Of a stretch of 64,000 nucleotides of DNA, positions 40,109-48,388 are shown one piece after another (positions within the stretch are counted from its first letter, which is position 1; the number at the start of each line of letters is the position of its first letter). The position numbers and the translations under genes were made by a program. This stretch comes from Neolewinella agarilytica. Its GTDB lineage: Bacteria > Bacteroidota > Bacteroidia > Chitinophagales > Saprospiraceae. The notes beneath the pieces were generated by a model. The model ran no database searches and was not told the DNA's origin. It saw only the letters and a list, made by a program, of their open reading frames with translations. The stretch covers positions 1-64,000 of the forward strand of contig NZ_FOFB01000033.1 in the NCBI RefSeq assembly GCF_900110645.1, in the 5' to 3' direction.

Positions 40109-40160
40109 TTTGTACCGCCGAGTGCGCTTCGCGTCTGCCTCCGGCGGTCAGTCGGGGGAT
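40108..40160 (-). repeat. 50-bp dispersed repeat, second copy
   Basis: The reverse complement matches 2371-2420 at 44 of 50 positions, including CGGCGGTACAAAC and CGACTGACCGCC. It fills the gap between convergent genes. Confidence 0.8.
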
Positions 40161-40163
40161 CTG

Positions 40164-40937
40164 CTACCCCACCTGCAACGCCCGCTCAAACTTCCCCACC
40201 ACATCAATAAACTCATTCGGCAGGAAGGCATTCATCACCTCCTCCAGCGCCGGGTCAATGCCGCCATAGAAAGCTTCTGCGATGCAGCCCGCCATGGCCG
40301 CTTGCGTATCGGTGTCTCCGCCGAGGGAAACGGCCAGGCGGATGCTGTCCACGAGATCTTTTGAATCCAGAAAGGCGATGATAGCTTCGGGAACGGAGCC
40401 GGCGCAGCTTACGTCGAAGGCGTAGTCGGGCCGAATTTCCTCAATCGTCCGGCGGAGGTTGTAACCAAAGGTTTGGCTGACGTACTGGCGGATGTCTTCC
40501 TTACCGCCGCCCTGCCGGGCGAGGAAGATGGCGGTAGCGATGGCCTGGGCTCCCTTCACACCTTCGGGGTGGCCGTGGGTGGGCATAGCCGTGGCTTTGG
40601 CCTGGGCGAGCACCGTTTCGAGATCGTTGTAAAGCCAACCAACGGGGGAGACACGCATGGCGGAGCCGTTGCCCCAGCTCGTGTACTCTTCTTCCAGCTC
40701 ATCCCGCATCCATTTGCGGAAGGTGCCGCCGTAGCCAGCGTCCGGGTAGCGAAGGGCGTAAGTCTTGATGGCTTCACCAAAATCTTCCTGATGCAGGATG
40801 GCGTCAGCGATGGCGACCGTTAGCACCGTGTCATCGGTGAATTGACAGTCCGTAGTGAAGAGACTAAAGTCATAGTCTTTAGCGCCGCCGCGTTCGAAAC
40901 GACTACCGATGATGTCTCCGAGAATAGCTCCTTTCAT
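40164..40937 (-). CDS. ADP-ribosylglycohydrolase family protein (1)
   Basis: A 257-residue DraG/ARH-type hydrolase that would remove ADP-ribose from protein or nucleic acid or hydrolyse a related N-glycoside. The dinuclear metal motifs are visible: GDIIGSRFERG at the N-terminus, TDDTVLTVAIADAIL (about 36-50) and GGDTDTQAAMAGCIAEAFYGG (about 211-231). The length is compact for the family. A second, longer paralogue lies 137 bases upstream on the same strand, and nadE beyond it. Confidence 0.88.
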   Translation of the reverse strand: MKGAILGDIIGSRFERGGAKDYDFSLFTTDCQFTDDTVLTVAIADAILHQEDFGEAIKTYALRYPDAGYGGTFRKWMRDELEEEYTSWGNGSAMRVSPVGWLYNDLETVLAQAKATAMPTHGHPEGVKGAQAIATAIFLARQGGGKEDIRQYVSQTFGYNLRRTIEEIRPDYAFDVSCAGSVPEAIIAFLDSKDLVDSIRLAVSLGGDTDTQAAMAGCIAEAFYGGIDPALEEVMNAFLPNEFIDVVGKFERALQVG

Positions 40938-41013
40938 AATAGGTGAGTTAGGGATTAAATGATAATGGTGGACGATTAATTTAAGGGAAGGGTTGCGTAG
41001 AGAACAGCATCTT

Positions 41014-41034
41014 TGGCGCGGCCGCAGGATGCCG
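41014..41034 (-). repeat. dispersed 20-mer repeat, TC variant
   Basis: Minus strand GGCATCCTGCG-GCC-GCGCC in the gap between the two ADP-ribosylglycohydrolase genes. Confidence 0.75.
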
Positions 41035-41074
41035 GGCCTGGCTCCCGTTGGGGAAGAGCAATGGGAGAGAGGCG

Positions 41075-42034
41075 TCAGACCTTATACACTCCTGCTAACC
41101 GGTTGCCCAGCTCAATGATGTCCTCCCGTCGGGCGAGCGCAGCGAGCCAGTTAGCGGGGATGCTCTCCACGCCGTAGAGCAAGGCCGCCGGCGCGCCCGC
41201 TACGCAGGCGGTGGTGTCTGTATCCCGGCCCAGATTCACGGCCTTCAAAACGGTATCCCGGTAATCCTCCGCATTAAAGAGGCACCAGAGTGCTGCTTCA
41301 AGACATTCTACGACGTAGCCACTCCCCTGCACCTGCGTCCGCGCCAAAGTGGAAAAGTCCGCCTTGATGAGCGTTGCTAACGCATCCAGCTCCTCGATCG
41401 GCAGGTTGGCCACCACCAGGAAATCCAGTAATTCCCGACGGGCAAATTCCAGTGCTTTTTCCTTCGTTTCTTTATGGATGAGGTGCGCACAAAAGCGCAG
41501 GTACAAAAAGCAACAACAAGCCGAACGAATGTGGCCGTGCGTCAGGGCAGAGTGCTGCCAGATCGGGGCTATCCACTCCGTCACGGGCTTATCCCGGAGG
41601 TAGGCGTAAAGCGGAAATATGCGCATCAGCGCACCGTTGCCATTGTCACTTTCCCGGGCAGATTCGTGGAGGGTAGGGAGCTCAGCTTCCCGGCCGTCCC
41701 GTAGCAGGGAGCTCAATTTATCAATGGACTGCTGCGTCGTCATCCCGATATCGAAAATCTGATGCTCCGGTGTCCAATACCCGTGTTCTTTATAATTGAT
41801 CAGTCGTTTCGCCTGATCCACCAGGTCAAACTTTCCCGTCGCCAGGCTCTCCGCCAACCCGAAGGCCAGGCTACTGTCGTCCGAAAAATAGCCCGGCGGC
41901 TGATTGTAGGTGCCGTAGCCCCGGATGTCAGTTACCGGGTTTTTGTCCAGCTCGTCCCGAGACTGAAATTCTACGGGCACGCCGATGGCGTCGGCAACGG
42001 AGAGGCCGAGAAGGGCGGTGGTGATGGGGTTCAT
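41075..42034 (-). CDS. ADP-ribosylglycohydrolase family protein (2)
   Basis: A 319-residue ARH-fold hydrolase clearly distinct from its neighbour. It has GLSVADAIGVPVEF near the start, the DDSSLAFGLAESL metal motif (about 52-64), NGNGALMRIFPLY, a four-helix middle, and GRDTDTTACVAGAPAALLYG at the C-terminal end. The substrate is unknown. A dispersed 20-mer is translated within it as TQVQG. It may share a transcript with the shorter paralogue downstream. Confidence 0.87.
   Translation of the reverse strand: MNPITTALLGLSVADAIGVPVEFQSRDELDKNPVTDIRGYGTYNQPPGYFSDDSSLAFGLAESLATGKFDLVDQAKRLINYKEHGYWTPEHQIFDIGMTTQQSIDKLSSLLRDGREAELPTLHESARESDNGNGALMRIFPLYAYLRDKPVTEWIAPIWQHSALTHGHIRSACCCFLYLRFCAHLIHKETKEKALEFARRELLDFLVVANLPIEELDALATLIKADFSTLARTQVQGSGYVVECLEAALWCLFNAEDYRDTVLKAVNLGRDTDTTACVAGAPAALLYGVESIPANWLAALARREDIIELGNRLAGVYKV
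41325..41346 (+). repeat. dispersed 20-mer repeat, coding copy in ADP-ribosylglycohydrolase 2
   Basis: CTGCACCTGCG-TCC-GCGCC on the plus strand; the gene, on the other strand, reads it as LARTQVQG. Confidence 0.75.
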
Positions 42035-42348
42035 GGGGATGTGGTATTTGAAAAGTTTGCAGTTAAAAGACTGTAGGGTCTGAGCAAATAAGACTGCCCG
42101 CGCATCCGGTTAATCAGTTTTCTAAGCCAAAAGGTTATCAACTACTCAGACATTAGCAATAACGTCGGTTTAAGGCCGCGATTATTAATATTTGAGTACC
42201 AAAGAACAGTCGACAGGCAGCACCGATCTACTCTTTGTGCACTCTGTGTCTTTGTGTATTCTGTGTCCAAAAAGGCCGAAGGCCACCCTAAAAGCGAAGC
42301 GATCTTTTACGTCCAAAAGGCAAAGCTGTCTACAGGCGCGAAGCGCGT
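42035..42348. other. 314-base gap with a direct repeat
   Basis: No gene is evident. At 42233-42266 the 17-base unit CTTTGTGCACTCTGTGT is followed by CTTTGTGTATTCTGTGT. A similar TTCTGTGTGCTCTCTGTGTT occurs at about 54084. The rest is GC-rich palindromic fragments near the nadE end and an AT-rich part near the hydrolase start. Confidence 0.6.
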
Positions 42349-43989
42349 CTAATTCAAATACTTCGCCACAATCGGCATCCGCCGGCCCATCCCGAAACTC
42401 TTCTTACTCACCCGCAACACGGGTGCTGTCTGGTAGCGTTTGAACTCATTGATATTCACGAGGCGGAGGGTCCGCTTGACCAGCGCTTCGTCGAAGCCCA
42501 TTTCAATAATGTCCTGCGGAGATTTAGTCAGCTCGATGTACTGATACAGTACGGCATCGAGTTGGTCGTAGGGCGGCAGACTGTCCGAATCAAACTGATC
42601 GGGCTTCAGTTCCGCGCTCGGCGGCTTGGTGATGATGTTTTCGGGGATGACTTCGCCGTCCTTATTGATGTAGCGGGCCAGTTCGAAACACTCCGTTTTG
42701 TAGACATCGCCGATCACACTCAGTCCACCACACATATCTCCGTATAGGGTGCCGTAGCCAACGGCCATTTCACTCTTATTCGAAGTGTTCAGAAGGATGT
42801 TGCCGAACTTGTTACTGAAGGCCATGAGGAGCATTCCGCGGGCGCGGGCCTGCAGGTTCTCTTCGGCCAGACCTTCGTCTTTGGCCCAGAAGTGCGGCTT
42901 CAACACGTCCATGTAGGTGTTGTAAATGTCTTCGATCGGAACGATGTCGTATTGGCAACCCAGGTTCTGTGACAGCTCCCGGGCGTCGTTCACGCTGTGA
43001 GCGGAGCTGTACTGGCTTGGCATCAGGATACAACGGACGTTGTCCGGCCCCAGCGCCCGTGCCGCCAGCACGGCAACCAGCGCCGAATCGATCCCGCCAC
43101 TAAGGCCCAGGATGGCTTTTTTGAAGCCCAGCTTGCCGAAGTAATTTTTGATGCCCATCACGATACCGTCGTGGATAAGGGCGATTTTTTCCTTCGTTTG
43201 CTCACCGGAAACGTTCTCTTTGTTGTCAACCTCTTCCGTGTTATAAATGCGCATCCCTTCTTCAAAGTAGGGCATTTCATCAACCAAAGTACCATCGGCA
43301 CTCAACACGATGGAGCCTCCGTCGAAGAGGACCTCCGTTTGGGCACCGACGTGATTGACGTAGTACATCGGCAGGTTGTAACGCAGGCAGTTGGCCTGCA
43401 TCACCTCAATGCGGTTTGCGGCGTGATTGTAAGCAAACGGACTGGCCGATACATTGATGATCATATCCGGATTATGCTCCATCATCTGATCCATCGGATT
43501 GATCTTGTAAAGCGGGTTTTCGTTGCCGACGTTCCAGCTGTCTTCACAGACTACCAGCGCAATCGTCTTATCCATATAACGAACCACCCCCCACTCGTGA
43601 GCGGGCTCAAAGTAGCGGTACTCATCAAAGATGTCGTAGGTAGGCAGCAGGGTCTTGTGCTGCACTTTCTGTACCCGGCCGTTAGCCAGGAAGTAGGCAC
43701 TGTTGTATAAATCCTTTCCTTCCACTACGGGGTTGCGGCTAACGGAGCCTACTACAATGGCAATACCCACTGCAGCCTTAGCCAATTGCTGAACAACGGC
43801 TTCTGCCCGGTCAATAAAATCATCAAACTCCAGAAAATCCCGTGGCGGATAGCCAACGGTAGCCAGTTCGGGGAAAACGACAATGTCTGCTTTCTGCTCT
43901 TTTGCTTTGGCAGTAAATTCCAGCATTTTCGCCAGGTTGGCGTCGAAGTTTCCTACGTGGACATTTATTTGGGCGAGGGCAATGTTCAT
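42349..43989 (-). CDS. nadE: glutamine-dependent NAD+ synthetase
   Basis: A 546-residue two-domain enzyme making NAD from deamido-NAD. The N-terminal nitrilase-type glutaminase (about 1-260) shows FPELATVGYPP, HKTLLPTYDIFDE and LVVCEDSW, giving the Glu-Lys-Cys triad. The C-terminal synthetase (about 280-546) has the pyrophosphatase loop GLSGGIDSALVAVLA and NKSEMAVGYGTLYGDMCGG. It has a clear promoter. The nearby ADP-ribosylglycohydrolases share NAD-derived substrates, though the genes are probably separate units. Confidence 0.96.
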   Translation of the reverse strand: MNIALAQINVHVGNFDANLAKMLEFTAKAKEQKADIVVFPELATVGYPPRDFLEFDDFIDRAEAVVQQLAKAAVGIAIVVGSVSRNPVVEGKDLYNSAYFLANGRVQKVQHKTLLPTYDIFDEYRYFEPAHEWGVVRYMDKTIALVVCEDSWNVGNENPLYKINPMDQMMEHNPDMIINVSASPFAYNHAANRIEVMQANCLRYNLPMYYVNHVGAQTEVLFDGGSIVLSADGTLVDEMPYFEEGMRIYNTEEVDNKENVSGEQTKEKIALIHDGIVMGIKNYFGKLGFKKAILGLSGGIDSALVAVLAARALGPDNVRCILMPSQYSSAHSVNDARELSQNLGCQYDIVPIEDIYNTYMDVLKPHFWAKDEGLAEENLQARARGMLLMAFSNKFGNILLNTSNKSEMAVGYGTLYGDMCGGLSVIGDVYKTECFELARYINKDGEVIPENIITKPPSAELKPDQFDSDSLPPYDQLDAVLYQYIELTKSPQDIIEMGFDEALVKRTLRLVNINEFKRYQTAPVLRVSKKSFGMGRRMPIVAKYLN

Positions 43990-44011
43990 GGCAGTTATCT
44001 ATTTGGTAAAG

Positions 44012-44043
44012 CAAAGATAAGAGTAGTTTGTTTAAAAAACAAA
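44012..44043 (-). promoter_or_regulatory. nadE promoter
   Basis: On the minus strand TTTG (44040-44043) is followed after exactly 20 bases by TATCTTTG (44012-44019), the full Bacteroidota -33/-7 pair. It sits about 25 bases before the nadE ATG. Confidence 0.8.
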
Positions 44044-44140
44044 CTAAGTAATCAGAGTATTGTATTCCCTGACGTGACCATTGACGGTCTGGAGCCGGAT
44101 TCTATGCCAAAAACTTAGCTTGTACTACAATAGAGTTGTT

Positions 44141-45277
44141 TTAAAACTTAATCTGGTACCCCGCCGAAACGAGCAAAATGTTTCCTGGTTGTCGCTTAAT
44201 CTGATTGGGCATGTGCTCGTAGGAAAGCCCGAAGAGGTAACTGCCTTTTCTTACCCTTAGGCCACTGCTTAGCAGGAAATAATTGTTGGAGAAAAAACTG
44301 TTGAAACTGGAGGAGAAGGCATTATAATTGCTAAGCCCCCCCGTTACCTGAACGGAAAAATCTTCGGTGAGAACAGGGCTGTAGCCGATGGAAAAGTTAC
44401 CCTTCAACATGGACTGGCCGATGTTAGAGGTTTCTTCCCAACGGAAGGAGTGATAGACGTAGTCCAATGAAAAGATCATTCCCAAACGACGTAAACGGTT
44501 GGTGAAACGTGCCTCTACCTGATAGCCCGCGGAGAATGATAGCTGACGCTCATCGTAGTTCATGTCCCGGATATTCAGGTTCCCGATCCGGCCAAAATGA
44601 TCAAAACTCACAATGCCACCGATGCGGTTTCGGTCCATGCTCAGGTCATCAATGTTTTTACAACGGGAGTAGGTGTCCAGCACCCGCATGATGTCGCCAT
44701 CGTTAAAGTCGGCTCGTCGGGCCAGGTATAGGGCGGCGGGGCAGTCGCGCACGAAGAATTTAAGCTTGTTACGAAAGCGGCTGGGGTTAGCGTGCAATCG
44801 CTCATAGATGAGAATGGAGGTAAGCTCCAGCGGAAGCTCAATTTCCCCTTGCCGCAGGAGGTAGAGATAGCTCTCCATACCCAGCGCTTTAGAGTTGTAT
44901 TCGTTACCCGCCAGGTTTACGCGTATCAGTTGAACCGTTCCATCGATGAGGACTTCACCAAACCGACGGGTCATCCGGACTTCTCCGTTCTGGCCGGGAT
45001 CCGGGATTTCAACATCAACCGCACGGAAGCGACGGTTACTCTTAGCAAAGAGGTACTCACGCACCGCACCGGGGCCTAACTTTTCCACCTTTTCGTCAGA
45101 AAGGCGACGGAAGGAAATAGCCCGACCCATTTCCATCGGGGTGTTTTTTTTCAAATCAACCTCTATGCGACTTCCGTCCTGAAGCAATACCAGGTCATTG
45201 GCTACACTGTTTCGTTGAGCGGACAAGGCCAAACATAACAGTACGCACAGAGCTACTGCGGGTAGTCGAATAAGCAT
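44141..45277 (-). CDS. outer-membrane beta-barrel protein of unknown function
   Basis: A 378-residue exported protein with a signal peptide (LALSAQR). The first third is a mixed domain with DLVLLQDGSRIEVDLKK, reading like a small surface or periplasmic domain. Residues about 230-378 are regular amphipathic strands ending in a terminal Phe (SAGYQIKF), the classic barrel-closing signal. I recognise no named family. It lies between nadE and the TPR gene, all minus strand. Confidence 0.55.
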   Translation of the reverse strand: MLIRLPAVALCVLLCLALSAQRNSVANDLVLLQDGSRIEVDLKKNTPMEMGRAISFRRLSDEKVEKLGPGAVREYLFAKSNRRFRAVDVEIPDPGQNGEVRMTRRFGEVLIDGTVQLIRVNLAGNEYNSKALGMESYLYLLRQGEIELPLELTSILIYERLHANPSRFRNKLKFFVRDCPAALYLARRADFNDGDIMRVLDTYSRCKNIDDLSMDRNRIGGIVSFDHFGRIGNLNIRDMNYDERQLSFSAGYQVEARFTNRLRRLGMIFSLDYVYHSFRWEETSNIGQSMLKGNFSIGYSPVLTEDFSVQVTGGLSNYNAFSSSFNSFFSNNYFLLSSGLRVRKGSYLFGLSYEHMPNQIKRQPGNILLVSAGYQIKF

Positions 45278-45488
45278 AAGTAGTTGAATCTGGTGAATGT
45301 GTAAAGACAGCTATTAAGGTAAGCTATTTCTTTAACTTGGCTTCTACACACTCAGCAATGATTCAAGCAGTCGGCGAACGGCTTACCCTGACCGTCAGCC
45401 CAATACCCGGGGAAGGAAGGGGCAATCCGTCGGCTGGTCTAAGAGATTGTGAAAGAGGAATACTTTTTTTACTCCTAAGCGAGGCTTA

Positions 45489-46967
45489 CTACCGCACCCG
45501 GTCAAGCCCTGCTTTCGCCAGCATGTGTAAGCCTGTTTTATATTCTGCGGGGGAGATGTCCAGGCAGGTCTCGAAATAGGCCCGGGCTCTGGCCTTATTG
45601 TTTCGGTTTTCCTCAATCAGCCCGGCCTGAAGGGCTGATTTACAGGCGTAGAAAGCGGGGTTGTCCCGGCCCTGTTGGATCGTTTTACCATAAAAGGAGA
45701 GCGCCCCGTCGTAATCTTTCAGTCCGTCAAGTACCCGCCCGGTCCGGTACAGGTATTCCAGCTGTTCGGTAGGGTGCAGGTCATTGGGTTCGATGGCGTC
45801 GAGCTGGGCGCGGGCGCGGGTGCAATAATTGCCGTCGAAGAGAAGCCGGGCACGCAGTAAGCCAGGCTGTGGCGCGCGTTCGCGCGCCGCTTCCCGCACG
45901 GCATTTTGGTCGCCTCCGGCCTGGCTGCCACCCGTAATGGCTTCCATGGCCCGGGCGTAACCGTCCAGGTCATCATCCAACAGGTAAGACCAGGCAATCT
46001 TCTGCTTGGCCTCTTCCTTAAAATGCCGCCCTGTGTACCGAATGTTGAACGACTGAAAATGAACCCTTGCCGCCGGGTCCAGCGTCCGCAGCTTGGCCAG
46101 GCCAAGCATAAAATCGAGGTAGGGGAAGTCCGCTGCCGCTCCGCCACGGGGCTGAGCTTCCAGTAACTTTAGGGCTACGTCATTCTTCCCGTTGCGCATT
46201 GCCAGGTTAGCCAGAATAAAGCAGTGAACGGGGTTCTCCGCCGGATTAAGACCCAGCGAATTGATCTTCTGATAAGCCAGTTCTGGCTCTCCGGCCAGGT
46301 GGAGCTCAAGGAATGCGTAAAGAACTTCGGTCTCCAGGTGGAAGGGGCTGTCCGTGGCCGTCAGAGCTAACTCCATCTCCTCCCGCCCTTCAGCGATGGT
46401 ACCACTAAGGCTGGAAAATAACTCAACGCCCCACTTGTATTGCGGTGGAATGGACCCGACAGCAGCGTGCAACAGCCCGAGGTTTTTATAGGTCAACAAA
46501 AAATCGGGAAAATCCTTAGCGTTCTGCCGCAGAAGCTTGTTGGCTTTGTTCAGTTCCCGGAAGGCGGAGAGATGTCGCTCAAAACGCAGGTCGATCAGAC
46601 TGCGGTGCAGCCGCGCCTCCGCCAGGGCATAATTGTAGTAGGGGGAATCTTGGTCACCGTCTTCGAGGGCGTCAATACGCCGCTCAAAACGGGCCTCGAG
46701 TTTGGCGTCGATTCGTTCGTTACCCTTGAGGTAAAGCCGGAAAAAATCGATGTAGCTCTCCAGGTGATAGGCCACCAGGTTTGTGGGCGTTGTGCTGCGT
46801 AGTGCATCAATGTCCGCCTGCGCACCGTCCAGTTCCAGGCGCATCACCCGCTCATAGATGGCATTTGCCTGCGGCGTAAAGTCGTAGAAGTACTCACTGT
46901 CGGTACCTGCATACAGGCCGGTCAGCGAACTACTGAAAACGAAAAAAAGGAAGAGTAGTCGGTACAT
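45489..46967 (-). CDS. exported TPR-repeat protein
   Basis: The 492-residue product is taken from MYRLLFLFFVF, giving a signal peptide ending GLYAG. The remainder is helical, with tetratricopeptide-like pairs such as HSLIDLRFERHLSAFRELNKANKLL, AVGSIPPQYKWGVELFSSLSG and, near the C-terminus, YLYRTGRVLDGLKDYDGALSFYGKTIQQG. It is probably a periplasmic scaffold. The gene starts one base from the stop of the dehydratase gene upstream, so they share a transcript. A weak dispersed-repeat match is encoded as YCTRARAQ. Confidence 0.65.
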   Translation of the reverse strand: MYRLLFLFFVFSSSLTGLYAGTDSEYFYDFTPQANAIYERVMRLELDGAQADIDALRSTTPTNLVAYHLESYIDFFRLYLKGNERIDAKLEARFERRIDALEDGDQDSPYYNYALAEARLHRSLIDLRFERHLSAFRELNKANKLLRQNAKDFPDFLLTYKNLGLLHAAVGSIPPQYKWGVELFSSLSGTIAEGREEMELALTATDSPFHLETEVLYAFLELHLAGEPELAYQKINSLGLNPAENPVHCFILANLAMRNGKNDVALKLLEAQPRGGAAADFPYLDFMLGLAKLRTLDPAARVHFQSFNIRYTGRHFKEEAKQKIAWSYLLDDDLDGYARAMEAITGGSQAGGDQNAVREAARERAPQPGLLRARLLFDGNYCTRARAQLDAIEPNDLHPTEQLEYLYRTGRVLDGLKDYDGALSFYGKTIQQGRDNPAFYACKSALQAGLIEENRNNKARARAYFETCLDISPAEYKTGLHMLAKAGLDRVR

Positions 46968-46968
46968 A

Positions 46969-47205
46969 TTATTCGTAGATCCGATCGATAACTGCCGCAA
47001 GATTGCGGTCCTTATCAGTGACAGTATTACCTGCATCGTGTGTGGTCAGTCTGATGTTGACCCGGTTATATACATTGGTCCATTCCGGATGATGGCCTGC
47101 GGCTTCGGCGGCAAAGGCCACGCGCGTCATGAAGGCAAAGGCCTCGGTGAAGTCGCTAAATTGGAACTCGCGCTCCAGCGCGTTATTATTTTCGGTCCAG
47201 GCCAT
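46969..47205 (-). CDS. pterin-4a-carbinolamine dehydratase family protein
   Basis: A 78-residue PhhB/PCD-family protein. The signature [E/H]xxxHHPEWxNVYNxVxIxLxTHDxG is present as [25 protein letters not shown], with the His-His pair that dehydrates 4a-hydroxytetrahydrobiopterin. It is shorter than the usual 95-110 residues because the N-terminal helix is trimmed. A TATTTTTG -7 element is at 47233-47240 (minus). It precedes the TPR gene by one base. The usual partner, an aromatic amino acid hydroxylase, is not in the window. Confidence 0.88.
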   Translation of the reverse strand: MAWTENNNALEREFQFSDFTEAFAFMTRVAFAAEAAGHHPEWTNVYNRVNIRLTTHDAGNTVTDKDRNLAAVIDRIYE

Positions 47206-47321
47206 TTTGATTCAGTGGGGGATTATTCTCCGCAAAAATACGGCTTCCGCTAATAGGACGCTCCCCGATGAGACGAATGGAGCTTGATTTCACGCTTACT
47301 TAACGTTTTTAGCACGACATC

Positions 47322-48062
47322 TCAGATTTCGAAACCCGGAATGCCTTTCCCGCCAATAATATCCACGCCTGGCACAAATGAGAATTGGGTATAAGTAATT
47401 GTTTTCCCCAGCCCCTTGTGCAGCTTTTCGTAGTAAGTCTCCGTGCTTAGCTCCGGAATGTAGAGGGGCTTGGAGTAAATGTCATGATCGTGGTAAAGCA
47501 CCTTTATGGCAGGTTGTTGGGCAAAGGTTTCCTGGGTCCATTCGTAGAGGTCGCGGCTGTCCGTCTTGAGGTGAACAATACCGTCTTCTTTCAGAATATG
47601 ACGATACTGCTTCAGGTAACGAGCGGCCGTCAGCCGACGATTTTCCTTTCCTTTTTTCAGGAAAGGATCCGGGAAGGTGATCCAGATTTCATCCACTTCG
47701 CCCTTTGCGAAGAAGGTGGCGATGATTTCGATGCGCGTGCGCAGGAACGCAGCGTTATCCAAACCTTCGTCTTGAGCGATGTTAGCCCCTTTCCAGATGC
47801 GGGCACCTTTAATGTCTACACCGATGAAATTCCGGTCGGGATACTGTCGTGCCAGGTCAACGGTATATTCGCCGCGCCCGCAGGCCAGCTCCAGTGTGAT
47901 GGGCTTGTCGTTGCCGAAGTGGGCTTTGGCCCACTGGCCTTTGCGCTCCACGATTTGACCGCCCTCACCAACCAATTTAGGGTTCTTGGGGTCGAAGTTC
48001 TCATAGACGTTGCGCATTTGCAGGATCTCGGCAAATTTCTGCAGCTTGTTTCTGGTGGACAT
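47322..48062 (-). CDS. trmB: tRNA (guanine-N7-)-methyltransferase
   Basis: TrmB makes m7G46 in tRNA using S-adenosylmethionine. The 246-residue protein shows the SAM-binding ITLELACGRGEYTVDLA, NFIGVDIKGARIWKGA and the RNA-binding signature ITFPDPFLKKGKENRRL. YLKQYRHILKEDGIVHLKTDSRDLYEW completes the methyltransferase fold. The promoter 26 bases upstream uses a dispersed 20-mer as its -33 box. Confidence 0.93.
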   Translation of the reverse strand: MSTRNKLQKFAEILQMRNVYENFDPKNPKLVGEGGQIVERKGQWAKAHFGNDKPITLELACGRGEYTVDLARQYPDRNFIGVDIKGARIWKGANIAQDEGLDNAAFLRTRIEIIATFFAKGEVDEIWITFPDPFLKKGKENRRLTAARYLKQYRHILKEDGIVHLKTDSRDLYEWTQETFAQQPAIKVLYHDHDIYSKPLYIPELSTETYYEKLHKGLGKTITYTQFSFVPGVDIIGGKGIPGFEI

Positions 48063-48087
48063 GGTGGCCGTTTATCTTTTGGGGCTG

Positions 48088-48117
48088 CAAAGATACGCGG
48101 CGCGGACGCAGGTGCAA
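48088..48117 (-). promoter_or_regulatory. trmB promoter with -33 box inside a repeat
   Basis: Minus strand: TTG (48115-48117), 19 bases, then TATCTTTG (48088-48095), 25 bases before the trmB ATG. The TTG is the first three bases of the dispersed TTGCACCTGCG repeat. Confidence 0.65.
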
Positions 48118-48301
48118 GGGGATGTTTTTTGAGCAGGGTTTGTCGAATTCCGGTGGAAACCAGTGCTGTGTTACGAAGCTCTACGAGCTACGATGCTATT
48201 TGTCAGCTCGTAGAGTTTCGTAACGCAGCACCGACTTTAGTCGGACAATGCGTGCCCCACACCGCTCCCCAACCTCTCCCTTGCACCTGCGTTCGCGCCA
48301 C
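48098..48301. repeat. composite MITE-like element bounded by inverted 20-mers
   Basis: The left end (48099-48120) and right end (48279-48300) are inverted copies of the dispersed 20-mer, 22 matches in 27 positions when extended. Inside, 48163-48189 and 48204-48231 form a 27-base inverted repeat (core TTACGAAGCTCTACGAGCT) with two mismatches. The small palindrome CCGACTTTAGTCGG follows. No coding frame or target duplication is evident. The layout is that of a non-autonomous mobile element. Confidence 0.7.
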
Positions 48302-48388
48302 CTGCTTTGTCAGAACATTGTTAACGATTGTCGGTTATGGCCTGCGTATCGTACTTTTCACGTCCTAATCTAACCACCCCCATTCATC

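Noticed and set aside
47484-48368. 294-aa plus-strand frame across trmB and the repeat element
   Set aside because: It is antisense to trmB and ends in repeat DNA; composition and content do not look like a protein.
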